A stretch of 64,000 bases of DNA from Callorhinus ursinus (Eukaryota; Chordata; Mammalia; Carnivora; Otariidae), in assembly GCF_003265705.1 (NCBI RefSeq), contig NW_020312828.1, positions 55,967,961 to 56,031,960 of the forward strand, given 5' to 3'. The notes below the pieces were generated by a model. It was not told the DNA's origin. It was given only the letters and a program-made list of their open reading frames with translations, and did no database searches. Every line of letters begins with the position of its first letter. Position 1 is the stretch's first letter. The position numbers and the translations under genes are program-made. This document shows positions 54,661 through 64,000 of this stretch, in pieces.

Positions 54661-56180
54661 CTCTGATGTCTCATACTTTTCCATGATGTTTAGACCCATT
54701 TTATGCAGGAAGATAAATTTCCAACTTGCACATTTGCCCAATATAACTTACTAGAATTTTGCATTAGCCATTTAAATTTCCACCTTATAATGAAGTTGTA
54801 TGTAATTTTTCTTTGCTTTCTGAAAATACGTCTCTCTGAAATCTTGTTTGTAGTAATGATGGGTAGGGATTTTAGATAAATCTCAATTTCTGATCAGTGA
54901 GAAAAAAATACTATATTGATACACACTCTTTAGAGAATGAACCACATGCAATCTTCGTAACTACATTTTATTATGTGATTTAAAACAATTTTGATTGTAT
55001 ACAAATACATAAATTAGAAAATTATTATTTCATATTTCAATAAGAACAAATGAGAATTTGAGTGAGAAAGACTGTATATTTTGAAAATTGATAGACTAAA
55101 ACTATCCAAAGAAATATTTCAAACAAGCAGAGTAGAAAGTACACTTTGCAAGAATGCCTTGCATCATTTTATCAGTTCTAGATACAACCAGAACAGCAAA
55201 TTATCAACAGACATGTTATGCCCTGACATCTGTTAGTAGTAACTAATAAGATATCAGAAGTCTACCATGATGATTATCTCATCATGGCTGAACTGCAATG
55301 TAATCAGAAAACTCAAAATAGTCACCCAAAGGAAATGTTAAAATCCTATGAAATCTATGCATATAATGCCAGACTTGTGCATATCCTTGGATTTTATATA
55401 GAGGACATTACATGGTACTTTTAGGGTTCATTTGATAGAAAATAAAACCAAGAGAGTTGACCTACAAGATCCTGCCATTCTGATTCCATAATACATATGA
55501 ACTGTGTGCATGAGGAAGGAATAAGGGACTGAATTTGATGAAAAAATAGGTTCGTAATTTCTTTCTTAGAAAATAAATTATGTTCCTATGTATGATATTT
55601 TTCCTACCTCCAGATTAATTTTTTCTTTCAAAGATTTCACATTTTTTAGGATAATATAACATTTTACTATTATGCTATTTGTTTTTAATACAGATTCCAC
55701 TTTCTATTTTCTGTAATGCACTAAGATTTGTTTCCTTTGGGGATGTGTGCTATCTGTAAGAATGTGTCAAGTATCCTTCCACACAAGAAAACAAAAATCA
55801 ATTAATTTGTTATGAGGTACTTTTTTATAACATCTGTAAAACCAGATTTTTAGTTATCTGATGACCTTTCTATAATATAGTATTTTATGATTTTCATGTT
55901 CCTGTTTTGTATCCTCATATGTTTCAATAGATGTTCACAGTTATCTCTTCAAATTATCTCTAAGTGCCTTAAAATATATAATTACTGAACCCATTAGCAA
56001 TTGTATCACTTTAATTCACTTGCATTGCACCTCAAATATCTTTTAGTAGTGGATTTTGGAAGTTGTCTACACAGCATTTATTCTCTCCTTTTGCACAATA
56101 GAAACCATTTTGTTCAGATATCTAAACTTCCCTCTTCAGCCCTGTGCCTTAGGGGAAGTTCTAACCCAGTTTCAGCAGGG
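54661..56180. other. Unassigned AT-rich stretch, 1.5 kb
   Basis: No recognised repeat or gene. Confidence 0.45.
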
Positions 56181-56184
56181 CGTT

Positions 56185-56470
56185 TCATTTGTCCAAGAAT
56201 ATTTTCATTTGCCATGACAGTAATTGGTTCAGAGATGGGCAGATAATCAAGGTCTGGCCAATGAGGTGCAAGAGAGTCTCAGAGAAAGAGACACTTTCTA
56301 TTCTTTCTCTGGATAGTGTCAAGCTTGTTATGAATTCTGAAAATGCTGTAGCCATCTTGATATAAAGCCAGAACTTAAGACAGCAAAATGGAAAGAAAGA
56401 ATGAAACTGGGTCATGGATAACATCGTTGATCTGTTAAATCAGACAATTCTGGAGCCATTGCTCCCACTA
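56185..56470. repeat. Possible fossil interspersed repeat, family not named
   Basis: The phrase 'GGTCTGGCCAATGAGGTGCA' followed by 'GTAGCCATCTTGATATAAAG' and 'CTGGAGCCATTGCTCCCAC' has the layout of an old mammalian repeat ('...ggccaatgag...' to '...gccatcttg...'). I cannot name it. Confidence 0.35.
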
Positions 56471-57477
56471 CAATTGTAGATATGTGAGGATAAAAGCCCA
56501 TTTGGAGTTGGATTTTCTTTTATTTGTAGCTACAAGTATCAAAATACATAACCATCTGTCATTCATTTTGAGCATTTATAAAATCAAGGAAATGACTTTG
56601 GTGCCAGTTTTACTTTCATAATAGTAAACTGTCCTGGATCCCATGGTCATTTAATTTTAAGTAGAGAAACGATACATAATGAGGCAATTTGCAGAGAAGT
56701 TGAATAATAGATAAAAAGCAAGATTAAATCTTATGATCTTCTTACTTAAAAGGCTTAAAAGAAAAAAACCCTCTTTCAGGTGATCTGGATTTTCAATCAT
56801 ATGTTAATAATGTCAATCATAAAATTTCCAGAATTATGCTTCCCATAAGGAGGTAAAATCTTCTTTATCTGAAAGCTTAAAATGATGACTTTTGTGCCTA
56901 TAACATCTAACATATTACTCATAAATAATAAATTGAATACACACACATAAGCATATGTGTATGTATATACAATATATGCAAATATGAGTGTATGCATATG
57001 TATGTTATATAAATTTTATATATATCTTACATCCAGACATACTGTAGCTTCAAATAAATTTGCAAAATTATAATTGTTATTCTAACAATCCCCCTACTAC
57101 TGTTTTATTACTACTACATTTATTTCCTAAACAAACAAGACATTATCAACACCATGGACTTTGTAAATTATGCAATTTTCTCCAGAGTCGTAAATTTATG
57201 GCAGACATTTCCAAAATACAGAGAGTATAGCATAATGGAATAAAATTATGTTTATTAGTTCCTTAGTAAGCACTGTTTGAAATAACAATCTGACATGATA
57301 TGCAAATTTTTCAATCTTCTAAATAATCTTAAATTCATATTCAGATGTTTTAATAACCGAAACCCCTTTCTTAGGATAAAACTGAGCTCAGGACATCTGA
57401 GTACTCCTTGCTTTCTCAGAAATTTGCATATTAGGTCAGGCAGTTTTTGAACGTATCACTCTTGAAGAACTCAGTTC
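56471..57477. other. Unassigned AT-rich stretch
   Basis: No recognised repeat or gene. It includes a TATG/CATA-rich piece at about 56940-57010. Confidence 0.45.
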
Positions 57478-57490
57478 CTTAAACTTTCTT

Positions 57491-57541
57491 TTTTTTTTCT
57501 TTTTTTAAATTTTACTTATTTATTTGAGAGAAAGAGCGCAC

Positions 57542-57589
<48 letters not shown>

Positions 57590-57729
57590 ATGAACAGGGC
57601 GAGGGGCAGAGGGAGAAGCGGACTCTCTGCCAAGCAGGGAGCCCAAAGCGGAACTCGATCCAGGGCATCCAGGATCATGACCTGAGCCAAGGGCAGATGC
57701 CCAACGACGGAGTCACCCAGGCGCCCCTT
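57491..57729 (-). mobile_element. Can-SINE, antisense, expanded GA tract
   Basis: Complete antisense copy with a (GA)n run of about 42 bases at 57544-57586 in the CT/GA body, 'GGATCATGACCTGAGCC', and a 'GTCACCCAGGCGCCCC' head. Perfect TSD CTTAAACTTTCTT at 57478-57490 and 57730-57742. Confidence 0.97.
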
Positions 57730-58192
57730 CTTAAACTTTCTTCTTTACAGTTTCTTCTAGTTATTATTTTGGGAAAGCATTGTTTTCTGACATACAAATT
57801 TCTCTTTATGAGTAGCTTGTGGAATTTAAAAGGAATCTATGCAGGAGAAAATATAATATAAATGGTTATTTAACATGGAAATTTTATAAGAAAAGTCAAG
57901 GAAAAAGAAATCATAAACAGGTATTCATATATCTTAGTTAATCTTTAAACAACCAGACTAGTCTTTAACAAAATAAAGGAAATATTGGTTAAATATATAT
58001 TGGAAAATTTGGTTAAATGATGCAGGGTGTTAATTAGAATTACTGAGCTATAGTTTATACAGATCTTTAAATTCATTTCAATTACTTATAATAATTAAAC
58101 TAAACACACAAAAATTTATCTTTTATAACTGAGACTAAAATATTAATCCATGCTATAATGTAATTTTCTGTCAGGGTTAAACTATAAATTTG

Positions 58193-58384
58193 GGAATGCC
58201 TGGGTGACTCAGTTGGTTAAGTGTCTGCCTTTGGCTCAGATCATGATCCCAGGGTCCTTGGATTGAGTCCTGCCTCAGTCTCCTTGCTCAGCAGGGAGCC
58301 TGCTTCTTCCTCTGCCTACTGCTCCTCCTGCTTGTGCTCTCTCTTTCTCTGTCTCTGATAAATAAATAAAATCTTTAAAAAAAA
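58193..58384 (+). mobile_element. Can-SINE, sense
   Basis: 'ATGCCTGGGTGACTCAGTTG', 'CAGATCATGATCCCAGGG', 'GCTCAGCAGGGAGCCTGC', tail AAATAAATAAAATC. TSD AACTATAAATTTG against AATTATAAATTTG at about 58180-58192 and 58385-58397. Confidence 0.96.
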
Positions 58385-58397
58385 AATTATAAATTTG

Positions 58398-59366
58398 TTC
58401 AGTAGATATTTAATATATAGTACAAAGTTAGCACTTTAGCCTAGTTCCTATCTGATAATCAAAAAAAGGAGCCAAGAGATAACGAATATTCAATTATTTT
58501 AGATTGTATATTTAGCATATAGGACACATTTATAAGATATACAGAAAATAAAACTGTCATTAATGGCTCTTTTAATCAGTAAGTTTACATCTGTTGATCA
58601 GGTGTCTGACTTATGTTGTACTTTTCTTTTTTTAATATGCAACTTGTGTTTTCTGGAAAACGTCCACTTTGCCAAGAAGATATTCTTCCCACATAGAGAA
58701 AAGTAATTCTTTGACAAAAATCATACCTGAGCTACGTTTTCCAGACTGGTGCCATTTGGTGAGAGATATCATTATTATATAGCTATCTCATTTTCATGTT
58801 ATAAGATCTGAGATTACAGTATATTCTAGACTACTTGAAGACCAAGTAGTTCAAAAGATGGACAGTATCTACACTGAATATATCAGTTTCACTTAAAAAA
58901 ATTGTACCTCAAAGAAATCTGTCCTCTAAAGTGATAGTGATAAAGGTAAATCATCTGGGTATAAAACCTTGGTTTTTGGTTTTCAATCAAAAGATTTTAA
59001 ACAAAATTACTTGAGCCTTGAACACTTTAACAAATGTATCACTCTCTGTTTTACTAAGTATTTAGTAAATATAAAGAGTATAATTCTATATTTAAACTTT
59101 ATATCTAACTAGGTAAGTAGGTAGGAAAGTAGGTAAAAGGAAAAATTAAAAGGCTAAATTCTTCCTTTTGGAATGTTAACTATACACATTTCCTCCACAA
59201 TTTTCTTTTGAGATCATGTGAGAAAACAGTAATTTATTTATTCTCTGAATTATCTTATGCTTTAATAACCATGTGCCATAACTATCCCTTTGTAATTGAC
59301 ATTTTAGTTATTTATGTAATTTAATAAATAATGTACATTTAAATTGTTAAATATGGAAAGTTTTAC
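58398..59366. other. Unassigned AT-rich stretch
   Basis: No recognised repeat or gene. It has a short run of GTAGGTAAGTAGG-type words near 59112-59140. Confidence 0.45.
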
Positions 59367-60000
59367 TTTTTTTAAAATTGGAATATAATTGACATATAAT
59401 GTTACAATAGTTTCAGGTGTATTACATCATAATTTGACAGTCACCACAAGTGTAGCTACCATCTGTCACCATACAACACTCTTGCATTATCATTGACTAT
59501 GTTCCCTATGCTGTACCTTTTATTCCTGTCACCTATTCATTCCATAACTAGAAACCTGTATCTCTCACTGCCCTTCACCCCTTTACCCATGCCCCCACCC
59601 ATTCTATTTCTTCAGTCATCCCTCGTTATCTGTGTATTTATAGATTCATTTCTGCTTTTTGTTTGTTTGGTTATTCACTTGTTTATCTAGATTCCATATA
59701 TAAGTGAAAGCATTGATATTTGTCTTCATCTGTGTGACTTATTTTACTTAGCATAATACCCTCTAGGTCTATCAATGTTGTTGCAAATAGCATGGTTTCA
59801 TTCTTTTGTATGGCTGAGTAATAGTCCAGTGTGGGGTGTGTGTGTGTACCTACACACTGGATCTTCACCCATTCATCTATTGAATGGATGCTTGAGTTGC
59901 TTCTATATCTTGGCTATTGTAAATAATTCTGCAATAAATGTAGAGGTGCATATATCTTTTTGAATCAGTGTTTTTGTTTGTTTACTTTTTTTTATTTTTT
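59367..60000 (-). mobile_element. L1 3'UTR and ORF2 C-terminus, antisense, 5'-truncated
   Basis: 'GGAATATAATTGACATATAA', 'GTAGCTACCATCTGTCACC', 'TACTTAGCATAATACCCTCT', 'TATGGCTGAGTAATAGTCC', ending near 'ATATCTTTTTGAATCAG'. It is the same family as the 6692-8124 copy. The 5' break lies a little upstream of the LLGIYPK coding region. A T-rich TSD (TTTACTTTTTTT) is likely on both sides. Confidence 0.9.
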
Positions 60001-60404
60001 TTACCCTTTGTTTTTAATGTACTCAATATTATCTCACAAAAACAGAGGAAGCATTAAACTTTATACTTAATGAGTTTGACTCTGTAATAGCCTAACTTAT
60101 TCCATATGTTAAATAAAGTATGTAAAACAAGTAAATCTACTTTCTGAAGAAATGGTTAACTGTATGGTTGAAAATCTTTCTCACTAAGGATTGATCACAA
60201 AGATGTCTTTAAAATTATATACCTGGGTTCACTTGCATCTATTTCAATAATCTTTTACTTTTGTGAACAGGGAGAAATAAAACATCCTTGCATTATAGTA
60301 TTATATTCCTATGAATGGGTTAATTATTCCATTTGATTTAAATAGAAGATTCTAGAGTGATAGTAATACAATTGAATAAAAGTTTAAAAATTAATGGAAT
60401 TTTT
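60001..60404. other. Unassigned AT-rich stretch
   Basis: No recognised repeat or gene. Confidence 0.4.
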
Positions 60405-60596
60405 GGGCACCTGGGTGGCTCTGTAGGTTAACCATCTGCCTTTGGCTCAGGTCATGATCCCAGAGGCCTGGGACCAAGTGCCCAGTATGGCTCCTTGCTC
60501 CGCAGAGAGTCTGCTTCTCCCTCAGCTGTTCCCTCAGAACAAGCTCTCACTTGTTCTCTCTCTCCCGCAAATAAATAAAATCTTTAAAAAAATAAA
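60405..60596 (+). mobile_element. Can-SINE, sense, diverged
   Basis: 'GGGCACCTGGGTGGCTCTG', 'GGTCATGATCCCAGAGGCC', CT-rich body, tail AAATAAATAAAATCTTTAAA. TSD unclear. Confidence 0.94.
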
Positions 60597-60655
60597 ATAA
60601 ATGAACTGAATTTGTCTTATACTTGATTTTTTCAGCATTAAAAATTCAATTTTCA

Positions 60656-60847
60656 GGACACCTGGGTGGCTTAGTCGGTTGAGCGTCCAAGTCTTGGTTT
60701 GGCTCAGGTCATGCTCTCTGGGTCGTGAGTTCAATCCCCACAAGGGGCTCCACACTCAACGGAAAGTCTGCTTGAGCTTCTCTCTCTCTCCTTCTGGCCC
60801 TCCCCAGCTTGTTCTCTCTCTGTCTGTCTAAAATAAATAAACCTTTT
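60656..60847 (+). mobile_element. Can-SINE (older type), sense
   Basis: 'GGACACCTGGGTGGCTTAG', 'GGTTGAGCGTCCAAGTCTTG', 'GGTCATGCTCTCTGGGTCG', tail TAAAATAAATAAACC. Perfect 16-bp TSD AAAAATTCAATTTTCA at 60640-60655 and 60848-60863. It lies about 60 bp after another sense SINE. Confidence 0.96.
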
Positions 60848-60863
60848 AAAAATTCAATTTTCA

Positions 60864-61420
60864 AGTATAAATATGGTTTCAATGATGAATATTAAAATAT
60901 ATATCCTAGATTGAGAAGCAGTTGTAAAAGGAGAAGAAATTTTGAGTACTGTTGAGTAGCAATTTAACAAAAACTTATTTAAATAACAAAAGCCTAGTTA
61001 AATAAATAAAATACTACAGAAGTTTCAGTTGAACACTTTTAAAAACCAAAAAAATCAATTTTTATATGATATTTTATGAAGTTCTCTGTTGTATTATTTT
61101 AATAATGTTATGTTACCTATTTGAGTAAAATCCAGCCTATATAACAAGGGTGAAATTACATCAAGACTGAAAAAGATGAAATAAACCTTAAATCAAAATT
61201 TCCAAACTTCTAGAGAAACATTTTTCCCCTAAAAGATAAAACCAAGATTTATAATCTTAGCTAAATGTAAACACTTAAAATTCTGAAGCAGCATTTCTCC
61301 AGCTACTACTGGTATCCCACAGAATGATAATGTTATAACAGGTCAAAGGTAGAGAGAGGTTAATGGCCAAATGAACTTAAGAAATTCTCTACAAAGCACC
61401 ACTTTCTGAAGATTTATATT
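60864..61420. other. Unassigned AT-rich stretch
   Basis: No recognised repeat or gene. Confidence 0.4.
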
Positions 61421-61437
61421 AAATGTTAGCATATAAA

Positions 61438-61454
61438 GATTTATTTATTTATTT

Positions 61455-61487
<33 letters not shown>

Positions 61488-61622
61488 CATGGGGGGGAGG
61501 GTGAGAGGGAGAAGCAGACTCCCTGCTGAGCAGGGAGCCCAATGCAGAACTCGATCCTGGGACTCCAGGATCATGACCTGAGCCGAAGGCAGACACTTAA
61601 CCAACTGAGCCACCCGGGTGCC
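61438..61622 (-). mobile_element. Can-SINE, antisense
   Basis: ATTTATTTATTTATTTGAG tail, (GA)n at 61460-61488, 'GGATCATGACCTGAGCCG' and 'CTGAGCCACCCGGGTGCC'. The TSD is AAATGTTAGCATATAAA (61421-61437) against AAATATTAGCATATAAA (61623-61639). Confidence 0.97.
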
Positions 61623-61639
61623 AAATATTAGCATATAAA

Positions 61640-62162
61640 ATACCAATAATGGTCAGCTTTAAAAAAGCGGCTTATCTTTGTCCAAACTAATATTTTAGAA
61701 ATATATTTAACCACAGGAACTTTTAAAAATTGATTTAAACTCAGTTTTGCCCCATACCTTCAGTGTCTCAAGACACATGAGTTTGGGAAATGTCCTTAAA
61801 GGCAATTTAATTAAAGACAAATAATTAGCTATGATAAATGTTACTACTTCTCCAGAGAAAATTATACCCATGTAAATGCTTAAGCAAAGTCTATTTTGCT
61901 ATCTAGAAATATTAATAAAGATAACTAACCATTATAGAAGACTACCTAAGCATCAGGAATTGTGCAAATATATGTAAGCAACATTTCTTATATTTCCCTG
62001 ACCATACACTTGCTCTTTCTATTGCATGCTCCACACTATGAAAATAATTATCTACAAAGCAATTTTATATGATCATTTGCCATTTAATAAAAAAGAATAT
62101 TCCAGACTCCTTAATAGGATATACAAGGCACTCATAATTTATGTATTTAAATTATATCAAAT
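61640..62162. other. Mostly unassigned; possible L2 piece at the right end
   Basis: 'CCAGACTCCTTAATAGGATA' and 'TACAAGGCACTCATAATTTA' at about 62103-62144 resemble sense L2 ('aactccttaacatggcctacaaggc'). The rest is AT-rich and unrecognised. Confidence 0.4.
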
Positions 62163-62178
62163 TTATCCATTTATTTTT

Positions 62179-62359
62179 TTATTTTTTTAAAGATTTTATT
62201 CATTTGAGAGAGAGAATGAGTTAGGGGAGGGGCAAAGGAGAGGGAGAAGGAGGCTTCCCACTGAACAGAAGTCCCACTCTGGGGCTAGATCCCAGAACCC
62301 TGGGATCATGACCTGAGCCTAAAGCAGATGTGTAATGGACTGAGTCACTCAGGTGCCCC
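62179..62359 (-). mobile_element. Can-SINE, antisense
   Basis: 'AAAGATTTTATTCATTTGAG', 'GGGATCATGACCTGAGCC', 'CTGAGTCACTCAGGTGCCCC'. Perfect 16-bp TSD TTATCCATTTATTTTT at 62163-62178 and 62360-62375, despite several changes in the body. Confidence 0.95.
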
Positions 62360-62375
62360 TTATCCATTTATTTTT

Positions 62376-62730
62376 AATAGTATATACTGTGCTAGATGTT
62401 TTTTATGTGGTTAGGGATCTAGAACTTAAGTTAGACGAGGGTCTCCCTCCCATATTATGCACATTTCACAGTGAGGAGAGACAATAAACCTATTATTCCA
62501 TGATGAATAAGTTAATTTAAAATGGGGGCAAGTATTCTAAAAGTAATACATTAAAACAACATGATAGGAATGAAAATTCCTTTAGATAGGGTAGTCAGGG
62601 AAGACTTTACTCAATAGGTGATAATTGAGTGAAGACTTGAATGATGAGAGGAAATTAGCCCCAAGTCCCAGAGAAATTAATAGTGGTCAAAACAAAGGAA
62701 ACAAAGTGCAAAAGAAGTCCTTGAGATAAT
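62376..62730 (-). mobile_element. L2 LINE 3' fragment, antisense
   Basis: 'ACTGTGCTAGATGTTTTTTA', 'CTTTAGATAGGGTAGTCAGG', 'GAAGACTTTACTCAATAGGT', 'GAATGATGAGAGGAAATTAG' and 'AGTGCAAAAGAAGTCCTTGA' follow the reverse complement of L2 over about 350 bp. A clear order match. Confidence 0.8.
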
Positions 62731-62859
62731 AGAAAATGTGATGATCAGACCTAGGCTGGAGAATAAGACCAGAATTCTGTGAAGTTTCTAACTATAGTCC
62801 CTTCCCAAACACACTCAACAAAATCATTAAGGATTTTTCCCACTAGCTAAACCAAATGA

Positions 62860-63060
62860 TTGCAAGTTCCTGGTTTTCTCTTAAGGCTCTGTACCTTTAA
62901 ATATGCTACTCACTCTTCTTGGAATATTTTGCTACCCTTCTGTATCTACTCACCATTAATATATTCTTCAAAATTGCTAATGTTTAAAGACACAGATTGA
63001 GTTCCAAAACAACTTTTTCCAAATAATTTCTTTGATGTAGCTTATTATTTTTTCCAGAGA
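62860..63060 (+). mobile_element. L2 LINE fragment, sense
   Basis: 'AAGGCTCTGTACCTTTAAAT', 'CACTCTTCTTGGAATATTTT', 'TATATTCTTCAAAATTGC' and 'ACTTTTTCCAAATAATTTC' are in sense L2 order. It faces the antisense L2 on its left. Confidence 0.55.
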
Positions 63061-63619
63061 TTTCAGAATTTTATCATTCAATATCTGTTTCAAAGTTGTT
63101 TAGGTTTGCATTAATCCAATGTAAGCCTTAATCTACATTATAATAATAGAAACATCACTTTGTACATTTAATATACAGTAAGTTGCCATGTATCATATTG
63201 GAGCCAGATATTTGGACACATATTGGGTTAAGGGTTAAATAAATTAGAGTTTTTCTAGACAAATTCTTTAAAGATAGATAATTAAAAGTTTATCAGAAAT
63301 GTAAATAGAGGAAAAAATAAAGAGTTCTTGAATACTTTGGTTGTTTATATGTTACCAGCATAATTTATTTGCTAGTAATAATGCAGTGAATTTTTTCTGG
63401 TTTTCATGCTGCTTGGCCCCAGATGAGACATCAAGGTCATATAATTTCATAAAGAGTAGTGTGACTAAAGACTTCACTCCTGGGAAAAAGAAGAGACTTC
63501 ACTTTCTGGTCATATAATTGAAAAGAGGGGCACAAGGAACAGAAACTACCTTGCAGATCACAGCAAAGAACTTGGAAAATAACCCAATTCAGTTTTAAAA
63601 GGATAAACTCTTGGGCTTA
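63061..63619. other. Unassigned stretch
   Basis: No recognised repeat or gene. A possible upstream part of the ORF1 fossil that follows could begin here. Confidence 0.4.
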
Positions 63620-64000
63620 CCATGTGGATCCCATCCTAATGAGCACACCAAATAATCTGAGTAGTGAACCAGCATATAAATCAACTCCCTGGTCAGTGAT
63701 CCCCACGTAGAACAAAACCAAAGAAATCCACACATGGGCACATCATAAACTACTAAAAAGTAGTATGCAAAATCTTGAAAGTGGCCAGAGAAATATGACT
63801 GTTTACTTAGAGGGAATAGTGATTTGAACAACAGAAGATTGCTCATCAGTAGCTATGGAAGCCAGGAGGAAATGACATAACATCTTTAGAATGCTTAAAG
63901 AAAAATAAATAAGCAACCCAGAATTCTATAACCAGTTAAAATATTTTCCAGGATGAGGGCATAGAAACATTAGCAGATGAAGAAAGATTAGGAGACTAAA
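63620..64000 (+). mobile_element. Ancient L1 ORF1 fragment, sense, runs off the right edge
   Basis: 'CAAAATCTTGAAAGTGGCCA', 'GAGAAATATGACTGTTTACT', 'GCTATGGAAGCCAGGAGGAA', 'CAACCCAGAATTCTATAACC' and 'ATTTTCCAGGATGAGGGCAT' correspond to the ORF1p C-terminal domain order (KILK-ARE, ...SETMEARR..., ...QPRILYPAK..., ...F.NEGE...). It is decayed, with stops. The rest of the element would lie beyond the window. Confidence 0.8.

Noticed and set aside
55000..57470. Possible gene region because of low recognisable repeat content
   Set aside because: No open frame of meaningful length, no CpG-rich promoter-like sequence and strong AT bias; unassigned sequence is the honest call.
1..64000. Prokaryotic-type systems (operons, CRISPR arrays, insertion sequences, defence islands)
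   Set aside because: Base composition, mammalian SINE/LINE/MIR/LTR content and lack of dense coding frames exclude a prokaryotic or phage origin; no regularly spaced repeats were found.

Overview
This window is non-coding DNA from a mammalian nuclear genome. The lineage marker is a tRNA-derived SINE present about 22 times in both orientations. It has a 'GGCNCCTGGGTGGCTCAGT' head, a 'GGTCATGATCC' B-box region, a CT-rich body and an (AAATA)n / AATCTTTAAAA tail. This is the Can-SINE (SINEC) of caniform carnivores, in the form typical of Arctoidea (bears, panda, pinnipeds, mustelids, raccoons) rather than the dog SINEC_Cf form. The L1 copies agree with a carnivore. No host protein-coding exon, functional tRNA, rRNA, CRISPR array or other prokaryote-like feature was found. 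Every open reading frame that gives recognisable protein is a piece of L1 ORF1 or ORF2 or a SINE read-through. The window is best read as an AT-rich intergenic or deep-intronic segment.

Layout. 1-6.4 kb: old L1, L2 and MIR fossils in AT-rich DNA, plus a small retroinserted 5' half of tRNA-Gly(TCC) near 3.63 kb. 6.4-9.0 kb: a MIR split by an antisense L1 that carries three SINEs, followed by an ancient L1 with an abnormal SINE. 9-13.6 kb: mostly unassigned, with one SINE and an L1 3'UTR fossil. 13.62-18.56 kb: a sense L1 with both ends, its own target-site duplication (TSD), a SINE in ORF1 and two internal ORF2 deletions. 19.07-19.17 kb: a 100-N assembly gap. 19.97-23.98 kb: a 5'-truncated sense L1. 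24-27.1 kb: repeat-poor. 27.1-33.1 kb: an antisense, nearly full-span older L1 with two SINEs and a perfect 45-bp tandem duplication. 34-43.3 kb: scattered SINEs, an L1 3' piece, an MLT1 LTR, and a SINE carrying a 111-bp copy of nearby L2 sequence. 44-46.2 kb: ancient antisense L1 broken by an ATCT microsatellite. 47.5-50.0 kb: an antisense L1 reduced to 3'UTR plus 5'UTR, with a younger L1 nested in it. 50-57.4 kb: L2 and L1M fossils in AT-rich DNA. 57.5-62.4 kb: a SINE cluster and one L1 fragment. 62.4-64 kb: L2 pieces and an L1 ORF1 fossil running off the right edge.

Function. All L1 ORFs are interrupted, so no autonomous element is visible. The SINEs are non-autonomous and depend on L1 proteins; most have clear TSDs. 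The best finds are structural: the tailless tRNA-half insertion flanked by a 17-bp TSD, the 111-bp duplicative insertion inside a SINE, the repeated use of one L1 target site, the L1 lacking all coding sequence, and a ~1.85-kb near-identical inverted L1 pair spanning ~24 kb. Family names come from remembered consensus sequences, not from a search.
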